A stretch of 64,000 bases of DNA from assembly GCA_016778305.1 (NCBI GenBank), contig JADHPT010000006.1, forward strand, positions 40,994 to 104,993, written 5' to 3'. Below are positions 63,530 through 64,000 of the stretch, piece by piece. This stretch comes from Candidatus Poseidonia sp. GTDB taxonomy: Archaea > Thermoplasmatota > Poseidoniia > Poseidoniales > Poseidoniaceae. The notes under the pieces are model-generated. The model saw only the letters and a program-made list of their open reading frames with translations, ran no database searches and had not been told where the DNA came from. How positions within the stretch are numbered: position 1 is the stretch's first letter; every line of letters begins with the position of its first letter. The position numbers and the translations under genes are program-made.

Positions 63530-64000
63530 GCATGGGGTGGAGTGCATCGATCATCACTGGCATGGAGCCAGGATGCTGCTGATAATCCAAGCCGTGGAAA
63601 TCAGAACCAACCGTGATGCCCATGTCTCGGTCTGAAGCTGCTATCATGAGTGAATGCCGATACATGTCGTCATGGCTGCGATGAACTGCTTCAACTGCAT
63701 CTACTCCAAGGTCCTGAAGCGTGTTCATGAGCACTGGAACGTCGACGCCGTAATACAATGGATGAGCGAGTGATGTAAATCCACCAGCGGCCTTCACTGC
63801 CTCAACGGCTTCGGCAATCGTTGGTTTTTCGTGGGCTACGAAGGCAGGCAGACCATCACCAAGCCATCGCTCAAAGGCCTCGTGTTTTGATTCAACATAG
63901 CCGAGTTTGACCATCTCCTCAGCGAGATGAGGTCGGCCGACTGACCCATCGGCTCGAGCCAGTACATCGTCGATGTTGACGGGCATGCCCAAGGCTTCGA
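63519..64000 (-). CDS. PHP-domain metal-dependent phosphoesterase, C-terminal part (cut by window edge)
   Basis: About 160 codons, open to the window end, so the true start lies beyond 64000. GRPHLAEEMVKLGYVES, TSLAHPLYYG and VGSDFHGLD contain the His and Asp-x-His metal ligands of the later half of the YciV/RNase AM-type PHP family, whose members cleave nucleotide or RNA 5'-3' phosphodiesters. Stop codon overlaps the end of tatC (convergent). Confidence 0.85.
   Translation of the reverse strand, partial: EALGMPVNIDDVLARADGSVGRPHLAEEMVKLGYVESKHEAFERWLGDGLPAFVAHEKPTIAEAVEAVKAAGGFTSLAHPLYYGVDVPVLMNTLQDLGVDAVEAVHRSHDDMYRHSLMIAASDRDMGITVGSDFHGLDYQQHPGSMPVMIDALHPMLTE

Overview
The window looks like a chromosomal segment of a planktonic euryarchaeon, most plausibly Marine Group II (Candidatus Poseidoniia) or a close relative. 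The evidence for an archaeon is a TFB gene, a 49-residue ribosomal protein L40e, a UPF0147 protein, a membrane-anchored LonB protease, an archaeal-type AspRS, a TrmI-type tRNA m1A methyltransferase, a GxGD preflagellin-type peptidase and TATA boxes such as the one before TFB. The lineage is inferred from the style of the large secreted proteins (NEW3/CARDB/cadherin-like ectodomains, one TM, short cytoplasmic tails); I could not run a search.

Layout. 1-11.4 kb: an amino-acid permease start, then mostly minus-strand catabolic genes. These are an aminophenol-dioxygenase-type pair (AmnB, and an AmnA subunit fused to a RidA/2-aminomuconate deaminase domain), a 2-aminomuconate-semialdehyde-type aldehyde dehydrogenase, an asparaginase-family hydrolase, an LLM flavin oxidoreductase, an SDR lacking the Tyr-Lys motif and a kynurenine-formamidase-like hydrolase, with panB and a LON-domain protein among them. 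Together they suggest meta-cleavage breakdown of an aminated aromatic (tryptophan/kynurenine or aminophenol type). 11.5-33 kb: core genes (AspRS, TrmI, LonB, transporters, preflagellin-type peptidase, L40e, TFB, PurA) and two giant cell-surface proteins.

33.4-44.7 kb: a genomic island at tRNA-Ala(TGC). The last bases of the tRNA recur as the core of an ~87-bp terminator-containing unit: twice directly after the tRNA, once at 35.84 kb and once at 44.57 kb. The island carries a paralogous small membrane protein, a membrane glycosyltransferase, two secreted esterase-like lipoproteins, an HTH-HNH two-gene operon, several orphan membrane proteins, a nonsense-mutated small gene and a decapitated copy of the subtilase found intact at 47.4-48.7 kb. 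A second family of structured repeats (clear at 36.98, 40.14 and 40.89 kb, possible at 39.5 kb) separates genes inside the island in a cassette-like way. No integrase is visible. Much of 37-43 kb looks AT-richer than its surroundings.

44.8-64 kb: two more copies of the small membrane family, an MFS transporter, the complete subtilase, a DEAD-box helicase, an RsuA-type pseudouridine synthase, an alpha-oxoamine synthase, two membrane proteins, a DUF309 protein, then an operon of a DUF835-like protein, a DnaA/Hda-like AAA+ protein with a degenerate P-loop and a YkgJ-type Cys-cluster protein. Citrate synthase, a glycerophosphodiesterase whose HRG motif lies at the C-terminus (apparent circular permutation), a PAP2-type membrane phosphatase, a TatC-like protein and a partial PHP phosphoesterase close the window.

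Most notable: the tRNA-Ala island with two repeat systems, the DnaA-like AAA+ operon in an archaeon, the permuted GDPD and the AmnA-RidA fusion cluster.
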